Below are positions 22,575 through 32,343 of a DNA stretch of 64,000 bases, piece by piece (position 1 is the stretch's first letter; every line of letters starts with the position of its first letter). Position numbers and translations under genes: made by a program. The notes beneath the pieces are model-generated. The model was given only the letters and a program-made list of their open reading frames with translations. It was not told the DNA's origin and ran no database searches. This DNA is from Entamoeba invadens IP1. Its lineage: Eukaryota > Evosea > Mastigamoebida > Endamoebidae. The stretch covers positions 4,826 through 68,825 of the forward strand of contig NW_004191876.1 of the NCBI RefSeq assembly GCF_000330505.1. The letters run 5' to 3'.

Positions 22575-22745
22575 GAAAATTTGGGTGTCAAGAATAAATT
22601 GGGTGTCAGATTGATTTTGAGTTATTTAATGGTTTTTTATATTTTTTTGGTAGGGAAAAAAAAAGAAAAAAAGAAACCCATTTTTTTACATTAACTAATC
22701 TCTAATCTATTTGACACCCAATTTATTCCTGACACCCTATTTTTC
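22575..22745. mobile_element. MITE-like inverted repeat, about 171 bp
   Basis: The left arm starts GAAAATTTGGGTGTCAAGAA and contains the box TTGGGTGTCA twice. The right arm is the inverse with few mismatches, giving TIRs of about 38 bp. TA lies at both outer ends (22573-22574 and 22746-22747), inside a palindromic AGTA/TACT. The centre is T/A-rich and non-coding. The family is not recognised. Confidence 0.7.
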
Positions 22746-25039
22746 TACTTTTTGTATATGTTTGAATTCATCAGAGATTCTGGTGATGCTTCAATTTACA
22801 AATTATCAACTTGAGGAAAGAAATTAATTTATTCAAAGCTTATTAGCATGCCTCGGAAAAATTTGTTTTTTTGCACTAAAATATTTTTTGGCAAATTAAA
22901 ATAAAACTCACCTCATCCTTAGAATATTAAAATAGTTTGATAGTAAATACGATTAGTTTTGAAACTATTAACAACTGGTTAATTGTTATAGTATATACAT
23001 GATATAATAAATTATACAAATTTATTATAACAATATAATAAAATTAACGATATCTTAACTAATGTTTAATTTATGACAATGAATTTATGTATCATATTAT
23101 GTAATAAATAATATATTATGAAATAGTACATTTTGTCAAAAACAATTAAATAACATTTTCTAAAAACAAATATATACATTTATAAAAACTATATAAGATA
23201 TTAATAACAACGAAATATTAATAGTAAAATAAAGTCACAAATAAACCTAAAAAAAATTAAACTAATAATAAATTATTATTAATCCATAAATTAATAATTT
23301 AAATTCATTTTGAACATAATTTTTTAAATAAAATTAACAAAAAAACTAAAAGTATAATAAATTTAATCATTTTGATATAATTAAATAATATACAAATTCA
23401 AATAAAATAATGTTAAATAAATTAGAAATAGTATAATAAAATAGTAATTGAACTAATCATTTAATTATTATAGTTACCATTATTTCAATTAAATTTTATT
23501 AATTATTTTGTTTATGTGAACATTCTTGACATGTATTATATTATTTATTTAACCTGTAATTATATACATTTTATAACAAATTATAATATTTTTTATTAAC
23601 AATTTTAATTATTAATTATTGACATGAAGAAAAACTTTTATAACCAAACACACCTTAAGAACACTTCAATTATTTTATTACTGTGTTTTCATTGTGTTAT
23701 TAAATGAATTACTATTTAAAAATAAAATTATGGGATTTTATTTTTATTTATTATTAAAATTAATAATAACTTAACTATAAGTTTGTAACAATAATTGTTA
23801 TAATTAATTATTTTATATTTTTATAGTTTAATTAAATAATAATTTATTATAAAATTATTATAGTTTTATTTAATAAAATATCTATAATAACTTATTAAAT
23901 TATTATTTTGTTATCAATTTAATAATTAAAATTTCATGAAACATGCAACAAAAATTTGTTATTAATAACCCGTTATTAACACAACAGTCGTAGCTGTATT
24001 ATTTGTATGTGGTATTTCAGAGTATATATTTGCTTTATAATTGTAGACTAAAAACTGTTAATGTAATTTCTTGAAACATACACTTGTAATTGATATGTGA
24101 TTTTTTAAACTTATAATCTTAATGACTATTGTGGATGCAAACAATAACATTGATCCTCTTTTACAAGTAATATAATGGAATATCTATCAAAAATATATTA
24201 AAAACATTGTATTAAATATATCGTTACAAAAAGGCATAATCTGAAAATAAACACCAACTGAATTACCAATAACATGAAACCAAAAAAGAAAAGATGAGAC
24301 AGTTCAGAAATGTAAATTCTCGGTATCATGTAAGCCCGATTAAATAGTTTGACGTAACATAATTGAATTCCAAGTGTTGTTGTAATATATAAAATTAAAT
24401 AACAAAATAAAAGTAATTTCTTGACTGTTGGTTGCATTTTTTTCTTTCTTTTTAAAACATTCGAGTTGTTACAAGTTTTATAAAATTTCATACATCTAAA
24501 AGTTATTGTAGTTGATAAACAAAAAAATGATTTATTAATAAATTAAACAGGCTCATCAGATATCAATTATCAATTTCAAAACAATCACATCATTTATATT
24601 TTTTTTATTGTTTTTTAAAATCCAATAATTAATATTTAATCAATAATGGTTTATAACCTATTAGTAGTCGAGGTATTCGGTTTACATAATATACTTATTA
24701 ATACAGATATTCACATTTTCAATAATAAAAATTTGTTGTAAAAATAAATCATATTAATTATATTCGAATCTAACAGTTTATGTTTGATGCTAAACTTTTA
24801 ACAACAAAAAAGTTTGCAAGTTTTATATTTATATAATTTTAAAATAGTCTCTTTTACGTTAATACACATACGATTAACAATATATACAGTTATAATCAAA
24901 TCGAAATTAAATATTTCAATTGATCATTTCTGTTATTTTTTGATTTATATTTTGATATCATTAAAATTTATTTTGAATAATTATACATTTATTAACTTTT
25001 AGTAAAAAGGTGTTTCCAATTATTCACATAACAAAGTTA
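22746..25039. other. Gene desert, part 3
   Basis: Extremely AT-rich DNA dominated by TAATTA/TTATTA runs. Apart from one possible small ORF (24198-24491), nothing is recognised. Confidence 0.5.
24198..24491 (-). CDS. Possible small hydrophobic protein (97 aa)
   Basis: An ATG-started frame of 97 codons lies on the minus strand. After a basic N-terminus (KRKKKMQPTVKK) it has at least two hydrophobic stretches (LLLFCYLILYITTTLGI, then LFFFGFMLLVIQLVFIF) that could be membrane helices. No homologue is recognised. Long Phe/Leu/Ile-rich frames also arise by chance in AT-rich DNA, so this may not be a gene. Confidence 0.2.
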   Translation of the reverse strand: MKFYKTCNNSNVLKRKKKMQPTVKKLLLFCYLILYITTTLGIQLCYVKLFNRAYMIPRIYISELSHLFFFGFMLLVIQLVFIFRLCLFVTIYLIQCF

Positions 25040-25600
25040 TCAACACAGTTAAAAGTTTAAATATATTAATAATTGATATACATATTTGTTAATACAAGTG
25101 TAATTGTATAATTAAATTTTTGAATGAATAATGACTGTTAATGACATTGTTATTTTCAATTATTAATTGTAATTATATGTGTTTGCATTGACGATTTGTT
25201 AATACAAAGAAAAATCAAATATAAACAATTGTTAATAATTTCATTGTGCAATCACTTCCATATACTCAATTTTCATATCAACAATTTTTTGTTGAAAATG
25301 ATGTGCAAGCGAGATATTAATCCAAATATTTCTTAACTATCGTTTAATTATTATTTATATTACAACACAAAAAGTGAACATGTATATTTTGATAATACTA
25401 CAACTATTATGATTAATTAAAATGGAAGCATTTATTAATTAGTAATTTTCATTGATTTGATAACAACAGTTGGTGTATTGGGTTTTACCGTTTATTGCTA
25501 CACTGGTGATTTAAAAACAGCCTAAAATATTAAAAGTGGTAACTTTACGATGTGTAAAAATTAAACATAAAACTAAAAGTTTAAAAGATAACAGTAAAAT
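25040..25600 (+). repeat. 560-bp direct repeat, copy 2
   Basis: Matches 17400-17965 in the same orientation about 7.6 kb away. The hAT-like coding part that follows copy 1 is missing here. Confidence 0.75.
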
Positions 25601-26799
25601 GAAAAAAGTATCACAGTTTACACAAATTTTAGGATTTTACTTGCGACTCACTTAAATGTGTACATAAGACATTAAAATCTTTTTTTAGTAGTCTAAGAAT
25701 TAACATGAATTAAAAACTATAGTTGTGTATTTTTTGTTAACATATTTCAATATTGTTGTTGATATGTTGTCAACGAAATGTTTTTAAACAACAAATATGT
25801 ATTGAAGTTGAATCAGTAATGAATTTACCCACTTTTGTTTAAATGTCAAAACGTTTTTACAAAAAACAAGTTCAAATACATAAAAGTCACAATTTCGTGT
25901 TTATTGATTTCAACGTATATATATGTAAAATATAAGCTGTTTTAAATGATATATTAATACACAATTTGTTGTACCTTATTTAAATATTAATGTCCATATA
26001 TTGAAAATTATATTTATTGTTGTGTTTTTGATGTTTAAACAAAGTAAAGCGTAAACTTCTATTGGTTTATGATTTGAAACAAATGGACCGTTACAATGTT
26101 TTATATTTTTAAATTTGGTGTTTTTGTTGTTCATTAAAATACAAAAGAAGTTATAATCATGTTTTTTATTGATGTCATTATTAACTAACTGTTTGTTAAA
26201 ATGTATTTTTTCCAGACAAATCAACTGCTTATATTGTCATTGTTTGGCACGTTGAATGACCAATGCTATACATTTTACAATACATTTATTTTAACAATAA
26301 AATCAAGAATTAAATATACAATACTAAAACAATTATGTTGTACATTAATAAGTATCAACAAAATTATAAACAGGTTGAAAGATATATATTAAAAAATTTA
26401 AAATAATAGTTTTTTTTTCTAACACAAATGATTTATCATTATTAAAAATGATGTTAATTGTGGTGCAATTTTTATTCCATGTTGAAAAATGACCACAGTC
26501 TTATATGTTGATCATGCACATAATATCATCTTATTTTTGGTTTATAATTTATAATAAATTAAATATTTATTACAAGTCATTCTTTGAAATATAATTTCAT
26601 TGAAACGGTATTGTTTAATTATCAAATAATGTTTGTTTAATTGTGGTTTTAAATATTTTTCTCCGTCGATTCTGTAACAAATAAAATACTTAATTAATAA
26701 TTACAAATAAATGTTTGTAATTACAAACAGATATTGTACAATGTAATTTATTTGAAATACACATTTTTATTGAATTATCGTTAATTATTTACATTTTAG
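25601..26799. other. Gene desert, part 4
   Basis: No gene is recognised. Short open frames at 25976-26224 and 26201-26392 look like chance. Confidence 0.5.
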
Positions 26800-27105
26800 T
26801 TTGTTAATTTAACATGTAAAAACGTTAATAATAGTAAGATGTTAATTTTGATTGCGTTAAATTATTTGTAAATTTTCGCTGTGTTAATTTGACAAGAAAA
26901 ATCGATAAATATTTTTAAATTGTTAATTATTTTTTTTCGTTAATTAATTTTATTTTTTTGGTGTGTTAATTATACAAGAAAATATGTTAATAAAATTCAT
27001 ATGTTAAATTTATCTTTTCGTTAATTTATATTATGTTTTTTTATTGTGCTAATAAAACATAAAAAAACGATAAGTATTTAAAAATTGTTAATTTATCAAA
27101 AACAA
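26800..27105. repeat. Degenerate tandem repeat, about 82-bp period
   Basis: About 3.7 units start near 26800, 26881, 26963 and 27046. Each opens with a version of GTGTTAATTTNACAAGAAAA, followed by an AAATTGTTAAT-like block and a TTTTTCGTTAAT-like block. The units have diverged considerably. The motif GTTAAT recurs two to three times per unit. Confidence 0.7.
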
Positions 27106-28020
27106 TTTGATAAAAATTATTGAATCTTCTGGAATCACAATTCAATATAACATAATGTCCCGTTTATTTGCGTATTTTTAAAAATAGTTTTACCAAAGAC
27201 GATTTTTTTGCCGCAAAAAACAGCCTCTTCAGTCTTTTTTTCTTGAAAAGCAAATTTTTCCTAGGCATGGCTTATTAGTAATAAAATAATCTAAAGAAGC
27301 TAACAATAACAATGCTTCGTTCAGTTTATAGCATTAAACTAACAAATAAGACGATTTCATTTTTTAATAAAATACAACAATAAAAAAAGAACACAAACAC
27401 ATTTATCAAACTAAATTATAATTCAAGTGTTCGGCCTTTATTATGATTACTAGAGCCAAGATTTTAAAGGGCACTTGGGATTGTAATTACACATTTTGAT
27501 GTTGTTGCCAAAAGGCGTTTATGAGCTTTTTAATAAAGCTCACCATGTTTAAAACTTTTTTTTGAATTTTTTACTTGGTCTTATTACAAAACAAAAAGAA
27601 TCAGAGCTTTTAAATTAAACAACTAATAGTTTTCATTTATAGGTATTTTTATAGTTAAAATATAGTTTCTAATAGATTTTTGATCCTTTAACTGTTTATT
27701 ATTAAAAAATATAACGGAAACAAATAATAATAAAAATGAATAAAACTGGCAGTAAAATGAATTGGAGTTGTTTTTAAAACCGATAAAATATGTTGGTGTA
27801 TCACTTGAATGATAAATAAAAATATTATAACATATTATACAAAGCTATCAATTATTCTATAAAAACCCTTGAAATAATACAGACTTATCATTAGGAAAAA
27901 AGAGTGAATAACTAAGCCAATATAACAGCAAAAAATTTAATCCTCGATTTTAGAGAACTTAAGCATTATCTTTGAACTAAAAAAATAAGATGTTTGTTCT
28001 TTGTATTAAATTGAATTAAA
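27106..28020. other. Gene desert, part 5
   Basis: No gene or repeat is recognised; AT-rich throughout. Confidence 0.5.
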
Positions 28021-28029
28021 TTGAAAATA

Positions 28030-28200
28030 TATATTAACAAACCAGAGGCGGCTCCTTGCCGCAACAACCCGCCGGAACTCCCTCTACATTTCCACCACAG
28101 CAAGTGGAAACCAGCCAACTTTCGCCGACTGAATGGTCTCAACTCGAGATCGTCATTTTGGCATGGTTTCCAGTGTGTTTGTTGGAAACGACAAGAAAAA
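28030..28200 (+). other. GC-rich coding-like fragment, unidentified
   Basis: About 170 bases stand out from the AT-rich surroundings by base composition. In one frame they read PQQPAGTPSTFPPQQVETSQ followed by LSPTEWSQ, a Pro/Gln-rich sequence that looks protein-like. Near 28135 the next frame reads RDRHFGMVSSVFVGND. No start, stop or family could be fixed. It may be a fragment of a gene broken by a frameshift. Confidence 0.3.
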
Positions 28201-28428
28201 TGAAGATCTTGAAATTAAACGATTTTATTGTTTTTATGTTCGTTTTGATTTGGAAAAAGAAAAACATAATAAAAAAGAAAATGTTTTTGGTATGTTTATT
28301 GGTGTTCTATTTTAAGATTTAAATATTTTGGAGAGGATTTGGCGATTGGGACCTACATTGACCACCACCTTTACCAAAAAAAAATATTTGCCGCGAGTGT
28401 TTTTTGAAGGAAGTCCACTTTTCAGCTA

Positions 28429-28569
28429 CTGTTTGTGCGTCCCCATGTCACCCACTTTCCTTGTCCGTATTGTGTGGACGCGGATGTGGTTCCCCCCGCT
28501 TGCGGGGGGGTCAGGGGGGATCCGCGCCAAGGGAGGACTTGGAAAGTGGGTGAAACGGTGCACAAACAG
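28429..28569. repeat. GC-rich imperfect inverted repeat
   Basis: Arms of about 70 nt pair through four matched blocks: CTGTTTGTGC with its inverse at 28561-28569, TCACCCACTTTCC near 28447, CGCGGAT near 28480, and CCCCCCGC around a TTGC loop near 28500. The overall GC content is far above the flanks. It can fold into a long hairpin. It codes for nothing recognisable and may be a foldback element or foreign insert. Confidence 0.65.
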
Positions 28570-28753
28570 ACTGTTTGAGTGTGTCTTCAGAGCCTTCTTT
28601 TCAATGCTCCGTCTTACTCGGTTTCCACTGACTCGAGGTGAATTTTCAGCATTTCTTGAATACGGGAACCAGACCAAATATTATCCTAAACGCCCATTTA
28701 CTATAATTATAATTAAAATGTTATTAAAAATAGTAAATAAATTTAATATTTAG

Positions 28754-28787
28754 AAGATGTGAGGGTGGAAAAGCCTGCCCCCATCTT
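28754..28787 (+). other. Stem-loop followed by a T-run
   Basis: AAGATG (28754-28759) pairs with CATCTT (28782-28787), with an inner GGG/CCC pairing, and TTTTT follows. It could be a small RNA end or a remnant; its function is unknown. Confidence 0.3.
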
Positions 28788-29048
28788 TTTCTTGCACCAA
28801 TTTTTCCATGACTATACGAAAAATAAACAAAAATATAAGCCTTCTTTAGTACTTGAGTTAAATTATAATATTATTTAAAACTTAGATAATAATTCCAAAT
28901 AAAATACTAAAAAATCTTTTTGAAGTTTTTTAACAATTATTTGAATCAAACAAACCAATCAATAATGAAAAGAATACTCTTCCAATCTCCATGATTTTTT
29001 TCAATTATAAAAATTGACCACTTCTTTTTAACACAAAGCACACTTCAA

Positions 29049-32000
29049 ATGGTGTTCCCACTTCTTATTTTGCTTTTTATCTATTTGAGCGCATCACAAA
29101 ACCACTGCGTCAAACTACTTTCGCCAAACCACTGTGTTGAATGCGAATCAAATTATTACCTCCAATTGACAGACAACGAAGAAACGGGAATTCCAACAAT
29201 GGCTTGTGTTGCATCTTCGACGGTCAAAAATTGTGCCAGTTTCGAGAACAACGCATGCATAAAATGTGAAACCGGTTTCTACTTAACTGGTAACGAATGT
29301 GTTGGTTGTGGTATTGCAAATTGTAATTATTGTAACAGTACCCACTGCTACCAATGCGCCAAAGTTGCTGAAACACAATATTACCTTTCAATCGATGAGA
29401 AGACGTGCATTGACTGTACACTATCTGAAAATGATGTTGCGTGTGGAAGATGCAATGACGGACAGTACTTTAACACACAGTCTAAAAGCTGTAAGTCTTG
29501 CTTTACTAATTGCCAGTTATGTACTGAGGAATTTAATTGCTATCAGTGCGCCAATGGGACACTACTTAATAAACAAATCACTCCATCAAAAGAAACACCA
29601 GACAAATGTGAGGAACTTTCACATTGCACACTTGAAGGTACCAAGGGGGACCACTGTGAATTGTGTAAGACTGGGTATAGGCTCCAAGGTGGTAACTGTG
29701 AGAAGTGTAATGACAACTGTGATGTGTGTTATAAAAAGGATGACGGAAAAAGTTATTGCAGTGTTTGCTCCGATACGTACGTCTGGGTTAAAGGTGAGTG
29801 TAAATCTGCAACAGAAATTCATTGTAAAAAGGGAAGCACGACTTATGGGTGCTTAGAATGCGACGATGAGTATTTCTTGGACTCTTCGTTTGTGTGTTCA
29901 CAGTGTGATAAAACGTGTAACACCTGCATTGAAATTCCAACACATTGTTTGACGTGTCAAAAAGATTATTATTTTGAGTCGGGAACTAAGAATTGTAAAC
30001 TTAAAGATCCACACTGTAATTTGGTTGATCAAGCCGGATGCAAAGAGTGTATTAACGATTTGACGACAGACGAAGGGAAGAACACAACGGGATATTTTGT
30101 ACCTCCCGAGTCACAAGTTTGTGTTGATTGTACAAATCACTGTAAACTGTGTGAAGGGAAGGATTACCACTGTACTGCGTGTACTTCTGATTACGTCTTA
30201 AATAAAACGACAGAGAAGGCTGAAGATGGTGTAACTGATGTTGAGTACTATGAATGCACCCCAATGGGCGAGACTTGTGTGAAAACTGAAATGGGGTATT
30301 GCACAGAGTGTAAGAATGGGTTCTTCATTCAAGGGGTTGACAGCCAAGATTGCATAAAATGTGACAAATCGTGTGGAACATGTAAAGTGAGCACATCCTG
30401 TTTAACGTGCCATACCGATTATTATATGTCAAAAGAAGAACAGTCAAAAGAAAATGTAGAACATTTGTGTAAACTCCAAACTGAAATCAACATGACTTGT
30501 AAATCAGGTATGAATGGGTGTGAAACGTGTAAAGATGGGTATTATATTAACCGAGATGATCCTTCACAATACAATTGCACTGTTTGTCCTGAAGAGTGTT
30601 CGACTTGTACGTTCAAGCAGACTGACAGTAACGATCTCACAGTTGGGTACCCTGTATGTACCGGGTGTCGAACTGAACAAGAATATGTGAATGACGGGAA
30701 ATGCAAGGCGTGCAGCGAATTAAAGAATTGTGCTGCGTGCAGTGGTGAGAAATGTGTTACATGTGTTGAGGGGTATAATATTGATGCTGGAGGAATTTCA
30801 TGCTCGAAGACAAACTGGGCGTTGATCATCCCACTTGTTGTTGTTGGTGTTATTATCATTGTGCTGATATTCATTGCAATCATCGCAATAATTTGGTGGC
30901 GACGCGCAAAGAGTGTCAAAGCCGAGACAGCAGCAATCAAGCCGTTCCACGTCGGCAGTGACTTGGAACTTCTTCTTCTTGGTGCAGACAATGAAAAGTT
31001 CCCGTTGAAGACTGACAAATGGGAATTGACATTTGGGTTGCAGAAAGCAAAGGCTGTTGTTGACACGGAATACACGGAAACGATCAACCTTGCTAACATG
31101 TCGAAGAGTCAATACTACTTTGAGTTCCACTACACACCAAGTCATAAGTATGACCTTGAAATAGAACCAAAGAGCGCAACACTGAAGCCATCGACAGCTA
31201 TTCCAGTCACGTTCAAGATTAAGATGTTGTGCACGACATCAGTGAGTGACAACATCGGCATTTCTGCAATGGACATTGATGACCAAAACAAGGAGACGGC
31301 AAAGTTCACAATAGTCGTTGAATCAGACTTGTCACTCAAACTCGACCACACTGAGTTGAAGCCAATTATGCCACCAATTGGAGAAGGCGCATTCGGGATG
31401 GTCTTTAGAGGGACGTACCGAGGGCGTGATGTTGCTATCAAGAAGATGAAAGCAAGAAACTTGACACAAGAACAAGAAAAAGAATTCAACCACGAGGTGT
31501 CAATGATGACACAACTGCGACAGAACTGCGTTGTTGAATTGATAGGAGCAGTTTACACGGAGGGAGAGATTGCAATTGTGACTGAATTTGCAGAGTACGG
31601 GTCACTGAGCAAGATCTGGGGAAAGAACCCAATGAACTACCAACTGAAAGTGAAAGTGCTTGATGACATGGTTGTTGCACTGAACTATCTGCACCAAAAC
31701 AGTATCTTGCACAGAGATGTCAAAGGCGAGAATCTCCTTGTCTTCTCACTCAACCCACATTCCCCAGTCTGCGCAAAACTGACAGACTTTGGGACGTGCA
31801 GAAACATCTCCGAACGAAACTTGCAATCAAAAGCACTGTCGCAAGGCATTGGAACACCAACATACATGGCACCAGAGTGTCTCCAGAACTCATCCGAATA
31901 CAGCTATCCAGTCGACGTGTACGCATTTGGCATTGTCTTGTACGAAACTTACATCGAAAAGAACGCATACGAAAACGATGAGCGATTCAACCAGCCGTGG

Positions 32001-32201
32001 ATGATCCCACAATTTGTCATCGAAGGAAACAGACTCGACAAACCAACGGGCATCCCAGAAAACTACTGGGACCTCACTACTAAGTGCTGGAAACAAAACC
32101 CAGAAGAACGTCCAACATTTGCAGACATCCTCGCAACCATCGAGTCGTGGGGCGAGGACATCAGATACGCTCTGTCTGTCGAGGGGGAAAATAAACAATA
32201 A
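29049..32201 (+). CDS. Transmembrane receptor kinase (TMK family), 1050 aa
   Basis: This is a type I membrane kinase of the Entamoeba TMK family (tyrosine-kinase-like group). The ATG at 29049 opens a signal peptide (VFPLLILLFIYLSAS). Residues about 20-585 are furin-like cysteine repeats built from CxxC units. A membrane helix follows (residues about 589-614, ALIIPLVVVGVIIIVLIF). Next come a beta-rich juxtamembrane domain (about 625-765) and a kinase domain (about 773-1035). The kinase has the glycine loop GEGAFGMVF, the lysine in VAIKK, HRDVKGENLL, DFG (TDFGTC) and APE (MAPECL), so it should be active. There is no intron. It faces the minus-strand TMK gene tail to tail with 142 bp between. 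In this family such receptors are thought to sense surface or environmental cues; the ligand is unknown. A TATA-like TTATAAAA lies at 29005-29012. Confidence 0.92.
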   Translation: MVFPLLILLFIYLSASQNHCVKLLSPNHCVECESNYYLQLTDNEETGIPTMACVASSTVKNCASFENNACIKCETGFYLTGNECVGCGIANCNYCNSTHCYQCAKVAETQYYLSIDEKTCIDCTLSENDVACGRCNDGQYFNTQSKSCKSCFTNCQLCTEEFNCYQCANGTLLNKQITPSKETPDKCEELSHCTLEGTKGDHCELCKTGYRLQGGNCEKCNDNCDVCYKKDDGKSYCSVCSDTYVWVKGECKSATEIHCKKGSTTYGCLECDDEYFLDSSFVCSQCDKTCNTCIEIPTHCLTCQKDYYFESGTKNCKLKDPHCNLVDQAGCKECINDLTTDEGKNTTGYFVPPESQVCVDCTNHCKLCEGKDYHCTACTSDYVLNKTTEKAEDGVTDVEYYECTPMGETCVKTEMGYCTECKNGFFIQGVDSQDCIKCDKSCGTCKVSTSCLTCHTDYYMSKEEQSKENVEHLCKLQTEINMTCKSGMNGCETCKDGYYINRDDPSQYNCTVCPEECSTCTFKQTDSNDLTVGYPVCTGCRTEQEYVNDGKCKACSELKNCAACSGEKCVTCVEGYNIDAGGISCSKTNWALIIPLVVVGVIIIVLIFIAIIAIIWWRRAKSVKAETAAIKPFHVGSDLELLLLGADNEKFPLKTDKWELTFGLQKAKAVVDTEYTETINLANMSKSQYYFEFHYTPSHKYDLEIEPKSATLKPSTAIPVTFKIKMLCTTSVSDNIGISAMDIDDQNKETAKFTIVVESDLSLKLDHTELKPIMPPIGEGAFGMVFRGTYRGRDVAIKKMKARNLTQEQEKEFNHEVSMMTQLRQNCVVELIGAVYTEGEIAIVTEFAEYGSLSKIWGKNPMNYQLKVKVLDDMVVALNYLHQNSILHRDVKGENLLVFSLNPHSPVCAKLTDFGTCRNISERNLQSKALSQGIGTPTYMAPECLQNSSEYSYPVDVYAFGIVLYETYIEKNAYENDERFNQPWMIPQFVIEGNRLDKPTGIPENYWDLTTKCWKQNPEERPTFADILATIESWGEDIRYALSVEGENKQ

Positions 32202-32343
32202 GCAATGGCCAAAGTGGTGTTTCACAATCATTTCTATTGAGTATCTTAGTATATTTAGTTTCCTATTATTATTCGAATGTAAATCATACCAATTGTTTAT
32301 ATTCTAAACAAATAGTTCAAATTGATGATAAATAAACAATAAA

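Noticed and set aside
25976..26392. Overlapping small frames on both strands in the desert
   Set aside because: They are short, Asn/Ile/Lys-rich and overlap each other; typical chance frames in AT-rich sequence.
28328..28753. 141-codon open frame across the GC-rich inverted repeat
   Set aside because: The frame follows the hairpin on both arms, lacks any domain pattern and changes composition midway, so coding is unlikely.
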